Source: Ignatzschineria rhizosphaerae
GTDB lineage: Bacteria > Pseudomonadota > Gammaproteobacteria > Cardiobacteriales > Wohlfahrtiimonadaceae
Reading direction: 5' to 3'
Length of the DNA: 64,000 bases
NCBI RefSeq assembly: GCF_022655595.1
Contig: NZ_CP093379.1
Span: 2,516,001 to 2,580,000 of the forward strand
The notes under the pieces are model-generated. The model saw only the letters and a program-made list of their open reading frames with translations. It was not told the origin of the DNA and did no database searches. Every line of letters starts with the position of its first letter. The first letter of the stretch is position 1. The position numbers and the translations under genes were made by a program. This document shows positions 8,035 through 16,551 of this stretch, one piece after another.

Positions 8035-9293
8035 CAAAAGCAGAGGGAATTGTGATAATTCCTGGTTCGAAAAGTATTTCAAACCGTATTTTGTTACTTG
8101 CCGCAATGACAGAAGGCGAGACGATTATCCACAATCTTCTCAAAAGTGATGACACGGATCGAATGTTAGAGGCATTGGCATTACTTGGAATTGAAGTGGC
8201 CTTGCTTGATGAAACAACAAGAACTTTTCGAGTCAAAGGAAATGGTGAAGGATTCCCTAATAAAAAAGCAGATCTTTTTTTAGGAAATGCCGGCACTGCC
8301 TTTCGCTCATTAACGGCGGCTGTTGCTGTTAATGGTGGTGAATATGCGCTTTCTGGTATACCAAGAATGCACGAAAGACCGATTAAAGACCTGGTAGATG
8401 CGCTTCGAGCCTTAGGTTTTAAAATTGATTATTTAGGACATGATGGCTATCCGCCTCTAAAGATCGGTAAGGGCTCACTTATCGCTGATGAAGTCTCAAT
8501 TAAAGGGGATGTTTCTAGCCAATATTTAACGGCATTATTAATGACTTTGCCGTTATTAAAACAGAAAATCACTATTAATATTGAGGGAGAATTGATCTCA
8601 AAACCTTATATTGAGATTACATTGATTCTGTTAAGAGCCTTTGGGGTTGAGATTAAGCATCATCATTATCAGCAATTTTTCATTCCTGATAATGCAGTCT
8701 TTAAAACACCGGGCGAATTTTATGTCGAAAGTGATGCATCGAGCGCTTCTTACTACCTTGCTTTAGGAATGTTTGGCGGTCCATTGACTGTAAAAGGCGT
8801 AGGGACAAACTCTATTCAAGGAGATATCCAATTTATTGATGCGCTTGAAATGATGGGGGCCGATATTACTTGGAAAGAGAATGAAGTGATTGTTAGAGCG
8901 CCTAAAGATGGGGTTATTAAAGGTATTGATCTCGATTGTAATCATATTCCTGATGCCGCAATGACATTAGCAACATTAGCCGTTTTTGCAGATCAAAAAA
9001 CAACTTTAAGAAATATTGGAAGCTGGCGCGTTAAAGAGACAGACAGACTTCATGCAATGGCTACTGAACTTCAAAAATTAGGGGTAACTGTTGAAGAGAG
9101 TGAAGATGCACTTGTGATCTATCCTCAAGAAGATCTGTTACAAGATGTTGCCATTGAAACTTATGATGATCATCGTATGGCGATGGCTTTTTCACTGCTT
9201 TCAATGAAAGAAGCTTTAACCATTTTAGATCCTCAATGTGTGGATAAAACATTCCCCACCTATTTTGAATTATTTAAAACAGTCACCGCATAA
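8007..9293 (+). CDS. aroA: 3-phosphoshikimate 1-carboxyvinyltransferase (EPSP synthase)
   Basis: The 428-residue enzyme joins shikimate-3-phosphate and PEP in aromatic amino-acid synthesis. It has PGSKSISNR (19-27), GNAGTAFR (93-100), PRMHERPI, and DDHRMAMAFSL near the C-terminus. The start at 8007 aligns with E. coli AroA residue for residue; a GTG at 7968 would add 13 residues. The only GAGGA is 13 bases upstream, which is long. Residue 101 is Ser where E. coli has Pro101, a position where Ser is known to lower glyphosate sensitivity. A small ORF overlaps the start, and gspG follows after about 20 bases. Confidence 0.96.
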   Translation: MEKLFLPKIAKAEGIVIIPGSKSISNRILLLAAMTEGETIIHNLLKSDDTDRMLEALALLGIEVALLDETTRTFRVKGNGEGFPNKKADLFLGNAGTAFRSLTAAVAVNGGEYALSGIPRMHERPIKDLVDALRALGFKIDYLGHDGYPPLKIGKGSLIADEVSIKGDVSSQYLTALLMTLPLLKQKITINIEGELISKPYIEITLILLRAFGVEIKHHHYQQFFIPDNAVFKTPGEFYVESDASSASYYLALGMFGGPLTVKGVGTNSIQGDIQFIDALEMMGADITWKENEVIVRAPKDGVIKGIDLDCNHIPDAAMTLATLAVFADQKTTLRNIGSWRVKETDRLHAMATELQKLGVTVEESEDALVIYPQEDLLQDVAIETYDDHRMAMAFSLLSMKEALTILDPQCVDKTFPTYFELFKTVTA

Positions 9294-9314
9294 CAAGAGG
9301 ATAAGAGATCACGA

Positions 9315-9746
9315 ATGTTTAATAGTCCTTTTAAGACACTTTATAAACAAGGATTTTCATTAGTTGAACTAATGATTCTCTCCGTGATCGTGGCTATTTT
9401 AATTGTAATGTTTTCTCAAAATGTCTTAGGTATCAATGATGAATCGAAGATGATTAAAGCGCATCAGAATTTAAGATCGATTGAAGGCGCGTTAAGTATC
9501 TATCGAGATGATCTATTGCGATATCCTTCTAATGAAGAAGGGCTTAAAGCATTGGTGGAATCACCGAATGACCCTAACTGGAAAGGACCTTATATTAAGG
9601 CGGATATCTTAATTGATCCTTGGGGAATTCCTTATTATTATGAATTAACAAAGACGCAGTATCTCTTAATTACTTTAGGACAAGATCGAAAAATGGGTGG
9701 GAAGAAGCTCAATCAAGATGTTGTTTATCAAAAATTTTTACCCTAA
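9315..9746 (+). CDS. Orphan type II secretion major pseudopilin-like protein (GspG family)
   Basis: The 143-residue protein has a type III (prepilin) signal: GFSLVEL with predicted cleavage after Gly13 and Glu at +5, followed by a hydrophobic helix. The soluble part matches GspG: YPSNEEGLKALVESP, KGPYI, DPWGIPYYYE and a C-terminal LGQDRKMGG loop, where GspG binds calcium. In type II secretion GspG polymerises into the pseudopilus. No other gsp gene is nearby; it lies between aroA and truC and is probably transcribed with both. It could serve a secretion system encoded elsewhere or be a minor pilin. Confidence 0.85.
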   Translation: MFNSPFKTLYKQGFSLVELMILSVIVAILIVMFSQNVLGINDESKMIKAHQNLRSIEGALSIYRDDLLRYPSNEEGLKALVESPNDPNWKGPYIKADILIDPWGIPYYYELTKTQYLLITLGQDRKMGGKKLNQDVVYQKFLP

Positions 9747-9758
9747 GTAATAAGTATC

Positions 9759-10535
9759 ATGATGGACTTAAAAGACTCTTCCCTAGAAGATTGCGATAGT
9801 TTAATGCAAAATCATGCACCCTTAGAGATTCTCTATCAAGATGAAGAGATCATTGCCATTAATAAACCTTGTGGTTGGTTTGTTCATCGTTCTTTATTAG
9901 ATCCTAAAGTGACAGAGATTGTTTTACAACATCTTCGAGATCAAGTAGGACGTTATCTTTATCCCGTTCATCGTCTTGATAGACCAACTTCCGGCGTTTT
10001 ATTATTGGCATTTAGTGCATCGAGCGCGCGTTTTCTTTCTGAGCAATTTATGCATGATCAGGTTGAGAAAGAGTACTTAGCTATTGTAAGAGGGTATCTT
10101 TTTGATAAGGACAAAATTGAGCATCCTTTATCGGTTATTTTAGATAAAATTGCCGATAAAGGCATTGAGAAGAAAGAGGCGCAATCCGCTTTGACAGAGT
10201 ATGAAGGATTAGCACAAGTAGAACTTGAGTTATCCACAGGTAAATATCCAACCTCACGTTACTCTTTAGTCTCATTAAAACCTAAAACAGGGCGAAAACA
10301 CCAATTGCGCCGGCATATGAATCATATTGCTCATCCTATTGTAGGCGATACAACTTATGGTGACTTACGGCATAATAGGCTCTTTCTCCAAGAGTTTGGT
10401 ATCAATAGGCTACTCTTACATGCTTATAAAATAAAGATCATTCATCCTATTACCAAAAAGGAGCTTACTATTGAAGCTCCTTTGGATGAGTTGTGGATAA
10501 CTCTGTTAATAGCGCTGGGATGGAAAATTCCCTAA
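9759..10535 (+). CDS. truC: tRNA pseudouridine(65) synthase TruC
   Basis: The 258-residue RluA-family enzyme should form pseudouridine 65 in tRNA. The opening LEILYQDEEIIAINKPCGWFVHRS and the catalytic HRLDRPTSGVLLL motif resemble E. coli TruC more than RluA, RluC or RluD, and there is no S4 domain. The start is uncertain: homologues begin near residue 20, so an ATG at 9804 is possible. It follows gspG after 12 bases and converges on the Sel1-repeat gene with a 10-base gap. A perfect DnaA box occurs in the coding sequence at 10230 and another at 10492. Confidence 0.9.
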   Translation: MMDLKDSSLEDCDSLMQNHAPLEILYQDEEIIAINKPCGWFVHRSLLDPKVTEIVLQHLRDQVGRYLYPVHRLDRPTSGVLLLAFSASSARFLSEQFMHDQVEKEYLAIVRGYLFDKDKIEHPLSVILDKIADKGIEKKEAQSALTEYEGLAQVELELSTGKYPTSRYSLVSLKPKTGRKHQLRRHMNHIAHPIVGDTTYGDLRHNRLFLQEFGINRLLLHAYKIKIIHPITKKELTIEAPLDELWITLLIALGWKIP

Positions 10536-10545
10536 AGCGATGAAA

Positions 10546-12726
10546 TTAGAATATTTCGAGGATTGCATTAAAGAAATTTTCAAGATTTCCCTCAATAGGG
10601 TTACGCTCTTTTTTCGGTGTTTCATCAATTACTTCAAAAGCTGCCTCATCATCTAGAGATTCAGCGGGGTTTAAGTTTGCCACTTTTTCACAACCATCTC
10701 TATCGCCAAGGTCACAAGCTTTTTGGTACCATTTTTGCGCTTCAATTAAATCTTCTGCGACATATTCCCCATATTCATACATGAAACCCACATTATAGGT
10801 AGAATCTGAATGTCCTAAATTGGAGGCTTTAAGATAAAGGTTGAACGATCTTTCTTGATCGATATCCACGCCTAATCCTTCATCGTAAATTGTTGCAAGA
10901 TAAAAGAGCGCCTCAGTATTCCCACTATTTTCTATCTTTTCCATAAACTCTCGGGACTTACCATAATCTTTTTCAGTACCATCTCCGTGAAAGCTCATGA
11001 CTCCTAAATAGAAATAAGCATCTAAAGAGCCTTCTGCCGCTGCTTTTTCCATTAAAGCGTAAGATTGTGAATAAGTATGATCACTATCCGTATCTAAGCC
11101 TTCTAGATAAAAAAGGTAGCCTGTTAAGAAGAGGCTTTCAGCATCATTATCTGTTTTAACTTTCTCTAATAAAACATCTGTTTGTGATTTTAAGAATTCG
11201 AGGGCAACATCATTATCGGCATTTAATACACTTTGCGCCGTAAGTTCTAAAGGCTCAGAAGCTTCACTCCCCATAATTTCATTAAAGAGCGATTCTAGCT
11301 CTGTATTTGTTTCACTATCATGACTATTGCCATTGATTTTATTGTCAACAAGTTCGACTGCCCTACAAGCTTCGTTATAATTAACATCACAGCCTTTTTG
11401 ATACCATTTTTTTGCTTCTTCATAATCAACATCGACATATTCCCCATATTCATACATGAATCCGATATTGAAAGTAGACGGCATATGCCCTAAATTGGCC
11501 GCTTTTTCAAACAGCTTAAAGGACTTTTCATAACTCTGCTCAACACCCTCACCGCTATCGTATTGTACTGCGAGGCTAAAGATCGCCTCAGGATATGATT
11601 CAAGTTTGGGATCTGCATAGAGAGAGAATGATTTCTCATAATCTTGCTCGACACCATTACCATAATAGTAGAGCTCAGCAAGGGAGTAGATCGCATCTAT
11701 AGAACCTAGTTCAATTGCTTTTTCAAAGAGAATCTTTGCTTGTCCATAAGCATAACTATCATAGTTATCATCCCCTTTCACTTGATAATAAAGACCAAGA
11801 AGGTAGAGTGCATCACTCTCTTTAGATTCTGCTTTTTTGATGATCTCTGGATAATAATCCACAAGCATCATATCGCGATCGTAATCATCTTGTTCAAGAA
11901 AAGTGCTAACGGCAGGAATGCTTCGGCTGCTAGCAATAGGACCATGATAGTTTTCGACAATCTCAGAGAAAACAGTGTCAAAACTTAAGGTATGAATTTT
12001 AAGTCGATTTACCGCATCACAGCCGTGGCTATCGCCATTATCACAAGACTTTTGATACCAAGTTGTTGCGGTATTAAGGTTGATTTCAATATCTGGGCTA
12101 CTTCCCATCTCATAATAATACCCCAAAGTATTAATAGAAGTATTATCCCCAAGTTCAGCAGCTTTTCGGTAATATTCCATCGCTTTAGGAATATCTTCAT
12201 CAAACCCAAAGCCATTCATGTAAAGAGCGCCGAGGCTAAAAAGCGCATCTTTTTGTTTTAGCGCAGCGGCTTTTTCATAGTATTGCGCTGCTTTTTGATA
12301 ATCTTGTGGAACTCCTTCCCCATAGAAATAGAGTTCTCCTAGTAGGTAGATGGCATCTTTTGAGCCTAACTTTTCAGCTTTAAGAAAGTTCTCTTTTGCT
12401 TTATGAAAATCCTCCGCCTTTTCATTATCTTCCCCTTCAGAATAGTAGTAATAACCTAATAGGAAAAGATCTTCGGCATTACCCTTTTCAGCACCTACCT
12501 GAATTTTATCAAGCATATTTGTCAATGCTGCATGACGATCATAATGATCCATTGCTAGTAGCTCAGTGACAGTGGTAGATTTCGAACTGCTCTCACTATT
12601 GCTACTATTTTGACGATTAATGGTTTGATCAATATAGCTTTCAAGAGGGGAAGCGGCAAAAGTTGGCACCATGAAGCTAGAAATAAGTAATGATAAAAGC
12701 ACTTTTTTTGAAGACATTTTAAACAT
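10546..12726 (-). CDS. Secreted Sel1-like repeat protein with three repeat blocks
   Basis: The 726-residue protein has a Sec signal peptide (MSSKKVLLSLLISSFMVPTFAA) and then Sel1-like repeats (about 36 residues, pattern AxxLGxxYxxGxGVxxDYxKAxxxYxKAAxxG). The repeats form three similar blocks at roughly residues 60-245, 285-465 and 500-690. Each opens with a YDR.. or DND.. segment and closes with a WYQK(S/G/A)CD..GC unit. Sel1 repeats form TPR-like solenoids for protein binding. The start at 12726 has AGGTG upstream; a GTG nine bases earlier is unlikely. No partner gene is next to it and the function is unknown. Confidence 0.88.
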   Translation of the reverse strand: MFKMSSKKVLLSLLISSFMVPTFAASPLESYIDQTINRQNSSNSESSSKSTTVTELLAMDHYDRHAALTNMLDKIQVGAEKGNAEDLFLLGYYYYSEGEDNEKAEDFHKAKENFLKAEKLGSKDAIYLLGELYFYGEGVPQDYQKAAQYYEKAAALKQKDALFSLGALYMNGFGFDEDIPKAMEYYRKAAELGDNTSINTLGYYYEMGSSPDIEINLNTATTWYQKSCDNGDSHGCDAVNRLKIHTLSFDTVFSEIVENYHGPIASSRSIPAVSTFLEQDDYDRDMMLVDYYPEIIKKAESKESDALYLLGLYYQVKGDDNYDSYAYGQAKILFEKAIELGSIDAIYSLAELYYYGNGVEQDYEKSFSLYADPKLESYPEAIFSLAVQYDSGEGVEQSYEKSFKLFEKAANLGHMPSTFNIGFMYEYGEYVDVDYEEAKKWYQKGCDVNYNEACRAVELVDNKINGNSHDSETNTELESLFNEIMGSEASEPLELTAQSVLNADNDVALEFLKSQTDVLLEKVKTDNDAESLFLTGYLFYLEGLDTDSDHTYSQSYALMEKAAAEGSLDAYFYLGVMSFHGDGTEKDYGKSREFMEKIENSGNTEALFYLATIYDEGLGVDIDQERSFNLYLKASNLGHSDSTYNVGFMYEYGEYVAEDLIEAQKWYQKACDLGDRDGCEKVANLNPAESLDDEAAFEVIDETPKKERNPIEGNLENFFNAILEIF

Positions 12727-12825
12727 TAAAATCACCTAAGAGATTGTCTTTTATAAGAGAGATGCTCAATTGAGCATCTTGAAAATTTGAGATAATAGTT
12801 ATCAATAGTATAAACGTAAAAGAAG

Positions 12826-12866
12826 AAAGGGCCTTGAACTTTCTTTCATTCAAGGCCCTTTTTTTT
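12826..12866. terminator. Bidirectional hairpin terminator
   Basis: A 13-bp stem (arms 12826-12838 and 12849-12861, core GGGCCTTGAA) with a 10-base loop and T8 on the plus side. On the minus strand it ends the MFS gene at 12925, with a weaker T-rich tail. Confidence 0.8.
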
Positions 12867-12924
12867 AATAGGTAATTCAATATATTAGAGATTAATCCTT
12901 ATTTTTTTATTTGTTAGGAGGAAA

Positions 12925-14139
12925 TTAATCTAAAATTTTTCCCTTTGTTTCCGGGATTAGGAAGATAAAGGCGAGAGCGGATAAGAGATAAACGCCAGAG
13001 ATAAAGCCTAAAGCTGTACTAATATTATATTGCATGGCTAGAGCGCCAATAATTAAAGGTGCAAAGCCTGCAATACCACGACCTAAGTTAAAGATAATAT
13101 TTTGCGCTGAAGACCTTGCTTCTGTTGGGTAATGTTCAGAAAGAAGCGCGCCATATCCCCCCATCATGCCATTGACAAAAAATCCTAAAATTGCACCAAG
13201 GAACATGAGAATATAGTAATTAGATTGTTGAAAATAGATCCAAACAAAGGCGGCGCTGACTACTAAAAAGAAGATGTAAGTCGGGCGGCGACCAAAACGA
13301 TCCGATGAAGCACCAAAGGTTAAGGTGCCAATAATCATGCCGATCGTCGTAATCACGGTCCAATAAAAAGTCCCTGAAAGGGTAAAGTGATGTTCTTTCG
13401 CTAACATGGTGGGCATCCAGATCATAATGCCGTGAAATCCAAAGTTTTGTACACTTGTTGCGATAATAAGACCAATAGTTGTGAGAGTTGTTCGTGAATC
13501 TTTAAAGAGCGGTTTAATAGAGATTTTATTACGATTTTCTTTCTTAACTTGTAACCAGATATCGGGCTCTTTAAGATTACGGCGTGTCCACCAAACAAGA
13601 AGTGCGGGAAGCGCGCCGATTAAGAACATTCCGTGCCAACCAATATAAGGGGATAAAAGGCTAACAAGTGCCGCTAAAACAATTCCGATTTGAAAACCAA
13701 TGGCGACAACAGCCGTTGCGCGTGAACGTTTTTTCGCAGGCCACGTTTCAGCAACTAAGGTCATACCAATCCCAAATTCTCCGCCAAGCCCAAGCCCTGC
13801 AATAAAGCGAAAGAGTGTAAACATCTCTGCGGATGTGGAAATTGCAGCAAGACCTGTAAAGAGAGAGAAGAGTAAAATTGTCCAGTTAAAAACACGAACA
13901 CGACCATATTTATCAGCAAGCATTCCAAAGAAAATTCCGCCAATTACCGTACCGATAAGGGTGATGGTTTGGATCATTCCCCCTTGTGCATCGGTTAAAC
14001 CAAATTCTGCCTTAATCAGAATAAGGGCAAAGGCTAAAATCATAATATCAAGGCCATCCATTGCGTAGCCTAATGTGGAAGCGAGCAGCGTCTTCCGATC
14101 CCCTTTCTCGATGGTCGGGGCGTGATTGTGCTGTGTCAT
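12925..14139 (-). CDS. MFS transporter, aromatic/organic acid symporter-like
   Basis: The 404-residue protein has about twelve membrane segments. The MFS signatures are GMLADKYGRVRV after TM2, and GASSDRFGRRP in the second half. The N-terminus GYAMDGLDIMIL and the GLGLGGEFGIGM segment resemble the AAHS and NanT-like branch of proton symporters; the substrate is not deducible. The start at 14139 has AAAGGA six bases upstream; five extra residues are possible from 14154. It is divergent from queF and stands alone. Confidence 0.85.
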   Translation of the reverse strand: MTQHNHAPTIEKGDRKTLLASTLGYAMDGLDIMILAFALILIKAEFGLTDAQGGMIQTITLIGTVIGGIFFGMLADKYGRVRVFNWTILLFSLFTGLAAISTSAEMFTLFRFIAGLGLGGEFGIGMTLVAETWPAKKRSRATAVVAIGFQIGIVLAALVSLLSPYIGWHGMFLIGALPALLVWWTRRNLKEPDIWLQVKKENRNKISIKPLFKDSRTTLTTIGLIIATSVQNFGFHGIMIWMPTMLAKEHHFTLSGTFYWTVITTIGMIIGTLTFGASSDRFGRRPTYIFFLVVSAAFVWIYFQQSNYYILMFLGAILGFFVNGMMGGYGALLSEHYPTEARSSAQNIIFNLGRGIAGFAPLIIGALAMQYNISTALGFISGVYLLSALAFIFLIPETKGKILD

Positions 14140-14244
14140 AAAACATCCTTTCATGAACGTGGGCGAAAAAAAATTGAGGAAATGCTTGAGAAATTTAAGC
14201 GCGAAGTATTATAGCAAGTGAGCGAGAATTAAGCATATTTAATC

Positions 14245-14264
14245 GCCTCTTTAAAGAGGCTTTT
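14245..14264. terminator. Short perfect palindrome with T run
   Basis: GCCTCTTTAAAGAGGC (14245-14260) is a 16-base perfect palindrome followed by TTTT in the divergent gap between the MFS gene and queF. It may be a terminator for stray transcription or an operator; no gene ends here. Confidence 0.4.
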
Positions 14265-14344
14265 AAAAAAGAAACCTCAGTGAAGCGTTGTATTTGTCAG
14301 ATAAAGAAAATACAATAGCCGGACTTTTGGCGCTTGATAGCGCT

Positions 14345-14380
14345 TGTGGTTCGTAACCATCCCACACTAAAAAACTAGGA
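14345..14380 (+). promoter_or_regulatory. PreQ1-I-like riboswitch upstream of queF
   Basis: The element has the preQ1-I layout: a 5-bp P1 stem (TGTGG 14345-14349 with CCACA 14362-14366), a 12-base loop reading TTCGTAACCATC, and an A-rich tail AAAAAACTAGGA (14369-14380). The tail runs straight into the Shine-Dalgarno, nine bases before the queF ATG. Folding the tail into the loop would mask AGGA, so control is probably at translation. The ligand preQ1 is the direct product of QueF, so feedback makes sense. I did not resolve the loop-tail pairs base by base. Two further hairpins lie upstream (14288-14315 and 14330-14343). Confidence 0.78.
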
Positions 14381-14389
14381 ACTAAATAT

Positions 14390-14863
14390 ATGACACACTC
14401 AAAAAGTGCTCAACTTGAGAACTTAACGTTACTTGGAAATCAAGCAACAATCTATCCCACAGAATATACATCGACTGTTTTAGAAACTTTTAAAAATGAT
14501 CACCCTGAGCGAGAATATTTTGTGAATTTTCATTGTCCTGAGTTTACAACACTCTGCCCAATGACAAATCAGCCTGATTTTGCAACCATTTATATCTCTT
14601 ATGTTCCACAAATTGAGATGGTTGAGAGCAAATCGTTAAAACTTTATCTCTTTAGCTTTCGTAATCATGGTTCATTTCATGAGGATTGTATTAACATTAT
14701 TTTAGATGATTTAATCCAGCTGATGGATCCTCTATATATTGAGGTTCGTGGGGAATTTACACCGCGTGGTGGAATCTCTATCCATCCTTATGCCAATTAT
14801 GGCAAGCACAATACCAAGTGGCAGGCGGTTGCAAACAGACGATTAGAGAATTTTAATTTTTAA
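14390..14863 (+). CDS. queF: NADPH-dependent 7-cyano-7-deazaguanine reductase QueF
   Basis: The 157-residue enzyme reduces preQ0 to preQ1 in queuosine synthesis. It is the short, single-domain form (Bacillus type), not the 280-residue E. coli form. Cys56 in CPMTNQPDF forms the thioimide with substrate and Asp63 is the proton donor; the QueF motif ESKSLKLY spans residues 79-86. A preQ1-I-like riboswitch sits immediately upstream, and the queuosine-precursor transporter yhhQ is the next gene. Confidence 0.96.
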   Translation: MTHSKSAQLENLTLLGNQATIYPTEYTSTVLETFKNDHPEREYFVNFHCPEFTTLCPMTNQPDFATIYISYVPQIEMVESKSLKLYLFSFRNHGSFHEDCINIILDDLIQLMDPLYIEVRGEFTPRGGISIHPYANYGKHNTKWQAVANRRLENFNF

Positions 14864-14914
14864 TGACGTCATTGATCTTCAATAATGCATGATTAAAACG
14901 CTCTAATAACCCTC

Positions 14915-15051
14915 TTTAATAAACAACAACTAATGGAAAACGACAAAATAGAGACCATTATCAGGTAATTAATATTACGTCTCCATTCTATTAGTTCAAT
15001 GGTCCTTATCAACAATAAAAAATGAGTAATCTTTAGTTGTTGTTTATTAAA
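14915..15051. repeat. 137-bp element bounded by 19-bp perfect inverted repeats
   Basis: Arms at 14915-14933 and 15033-15051 are exact complements over 19 bases (core AATAAACAACAAC). The interior has a second weaker pairing (GACCATT near 14952 with AATGGTC near 14997). There is no ORF and no obvious target-site duplication. It fills most of the 328-base gap between queF and yhhQ. It may be a miniature transposable element or a large RNA hairpin. Confidence 0.7.
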
Positions 15052-15191
15052 CTTACTGTCTGTTTTTACGGAATTTAAGTCATCTGTAGAAGTGAATATT
15101 TTTGGGGTATTTTTTTATAAATTATTTCCTTGAGTTAATCATGATGATGTTTAAATGATTTTTTTTGCAGGAAAATAGAGAAAGGTTTCAC

Positions 15192-15854
15192 ATGGAACAT
15201 TTTTTATACAAACAAGAAGAGAGAGCGCGAGCTTTACCATGGCTTGTGGTTTTTCATATTATGGTGATTGCATCGAGTAATTTTTTAGTACAAATTCCGA
15301 TGTCACTTTTTGGTTTTCATTCTACATGGGGTGCATTTAGCTATCCTTTTATCTTTTTAGCGACGGATTTAACGGTAAGAATTTTTGGGGCAAAACCTGC
15401 GCGAAGAATTATCTTTTTCACGATGTTCCCGGCATTAATCGTCTCTTATTTAATCTCTGTTCTTTTTGATGGGGGATCTTGGCAAGGAGCCATGGCGTTT
15501 GATGCTTTTAATCGAGGTGTTGCCCAGATTGCATTTGCGAGTTTCGCAGCTTACGTGATTGGGCAGATGATGGATATCGTGGTGTTTAATCGTTTTAGAC
15601 AAAACTATCAGTGGTGGATAGCGCCTTTTCTTTCCGGCATTATTGGGAATTTAGTTGATACGATTGCTTTCTTTGGAATCGCTTTTTATCAAACAGAGGA
15701 CCCCTATATGGCTGAGCATTTAGTGGAAGTAGCAAGTGTGGACTACCTTTTTAAGATGGGGATTTCAGTATTACTCTTTTTACCTGCTTACGGTGTGATC
15801 TTAAAGATTATTACAAGATCCTTAACAGGAAAAATGGTATCTAATAAAGTTTAA
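15192..15854 (+). CDS. yhhQ: Queuosine precursor transporter YhhQ
   Basis: The 220-residue membrane protein matches the usual YhhQ length and should import preQ0 or preQ1 for queuosine salvage. Family features are an N-terminal ASSNFLVQIP segment, FPFIFLATDLTVRIFG-like motif (YPFIFLATDLTVRIFG here), and GNLVDTIAFFGIAF in a late helix. The start at 15192 has AAAGG six bases upstream; an in-frame TTG at 15165 is unlikely. Together with queF it forms a queuosine island. It ends in a strong terminator. Confidence 0.93.
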   Translation: MEHFLYKQEERARALPWLVVFHIMVIASSNFLVQIPMSLFGFHSTWGAFSYPFIFLATDLTVRIFGAKPARRIIFFTMFPALIVSYLISVLFDGGSWQGAMAFDAFNRGVAQIAFASFAAYVIGQMMDIVVFNRFRQNYQWWIAPFLSGIIGNLVDTIAFFGIAFYQTEDPYMAEHLVEVASVDYLFKMGISVLLFLPAYGVILKIITRSLTGKMVSNKV

Positions 15855-15920
15855 GTATTTGATTTTAAATTATTTTTTTTTGAGTTTTGTAAAGGGTGCT
15901 AATCTTTTAGTAACCATATA

Positions 15921-15959
15921 AAAAACCGAGATAGAGATTAGATCTATCTCGGTTTTTTT
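15921..15959 (+). terminator. Terminator after yhhQ
   Basis: A 14-bp stem (arms 15921-15934 and 15944-15957, core ACCGAGATAG) with T7 at the end. Confidence 0.92.
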
Positions 15960-16011
15960 GAAGCGCTTTTCGTATAATGGAAGATCCTAACTTCTGCTTG
16001 TGGATAACATT

Positions 16012-16551
16012 ATGCATTACTTTACCGCCAATGACTTACAAAACCTCTGGGATAACTCTGACTATTCTAAGGAAAATCATATTAGTGAACCTTTTACTGT
16101 AGAGCTATTACAACAAGTAGAAGCCCAGCTTGGCGGATATAAATTGCCAGCTGCCTATATTGAATTGATGACTCAACAAAATGGGGGGGCATTAAGTAGA
16201 GATTTTTTCTTTGCCGGGGAAGAGAGTGATTGGGCAGATGGCGGGATTTGGGTGTCTGAGATTTTTGGGATAGGGTTTGATAAAGCTTATTCTCTTTGTG
16301 GAGAATTTGGCAGTAATTTTATGATTGAAGAGTGGGGATATCCTGAGATTGGCATCTGCTTTGCCGGCACGCCAAGCGCTGGGCATGAGATGTTTATGTT
16401 CGATTATCGAGAGTGTGGTAAATCGGGAATTCCTAAAGTTGTTCATATCGATCAAGAAGGGGATTATCGAATAACCTTAGTTGCAGAAACATTTGAAGCT
16501 TTTATTAAGGGACTTATTCCGATGGATGAAATTTATGAAGATGAAGATTAA
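16012..16551 (+). CDS. SMI1/KNR4 (SUKH) family protein
   Basis: The protein is about 179 residues and has the SUKH fold pattern: LPAAYIELMTQQNGG, then a glycine-rich central part, GSNFMIEEWGYPEIGICFAGTPSAGHEMFMFDY, and an aromatic C-terminal helix. SUKH proteins are commonly immunity partners of secreted nuclease toxins, but standalone housekeeping versions exist. No toxin gene is adjacent. The start is uncertain: GTG at 16000 lies inside a perfect DnaA box, while ATG at 16012 is preferred. A hairpin terminator lies about 150 bases downstream. Confidence 0.8.
   Translation: MHYFTANDLQNLWDNSDYSKENHISEPFTVELLQQVEAQLGGYKLPAAYIELMTQQNGGALSRDFFFAGEESDWADGGIWVSEIFGIGFDKAYSLCGEFGSNFMIEEWGYPEIGICFAGTPSAGHEMFMFDYRECGKSGIPKVVHIDQEGDYRITLVAETFEAFIKGLIPMDEIYEDED

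Noticed and set aside
11740..12261. Plus-strand open frames within the Sel1-repeat gene
   Set aside because: They are antisense to a well-supported coding region and have no ribosome sites or recognisable products.
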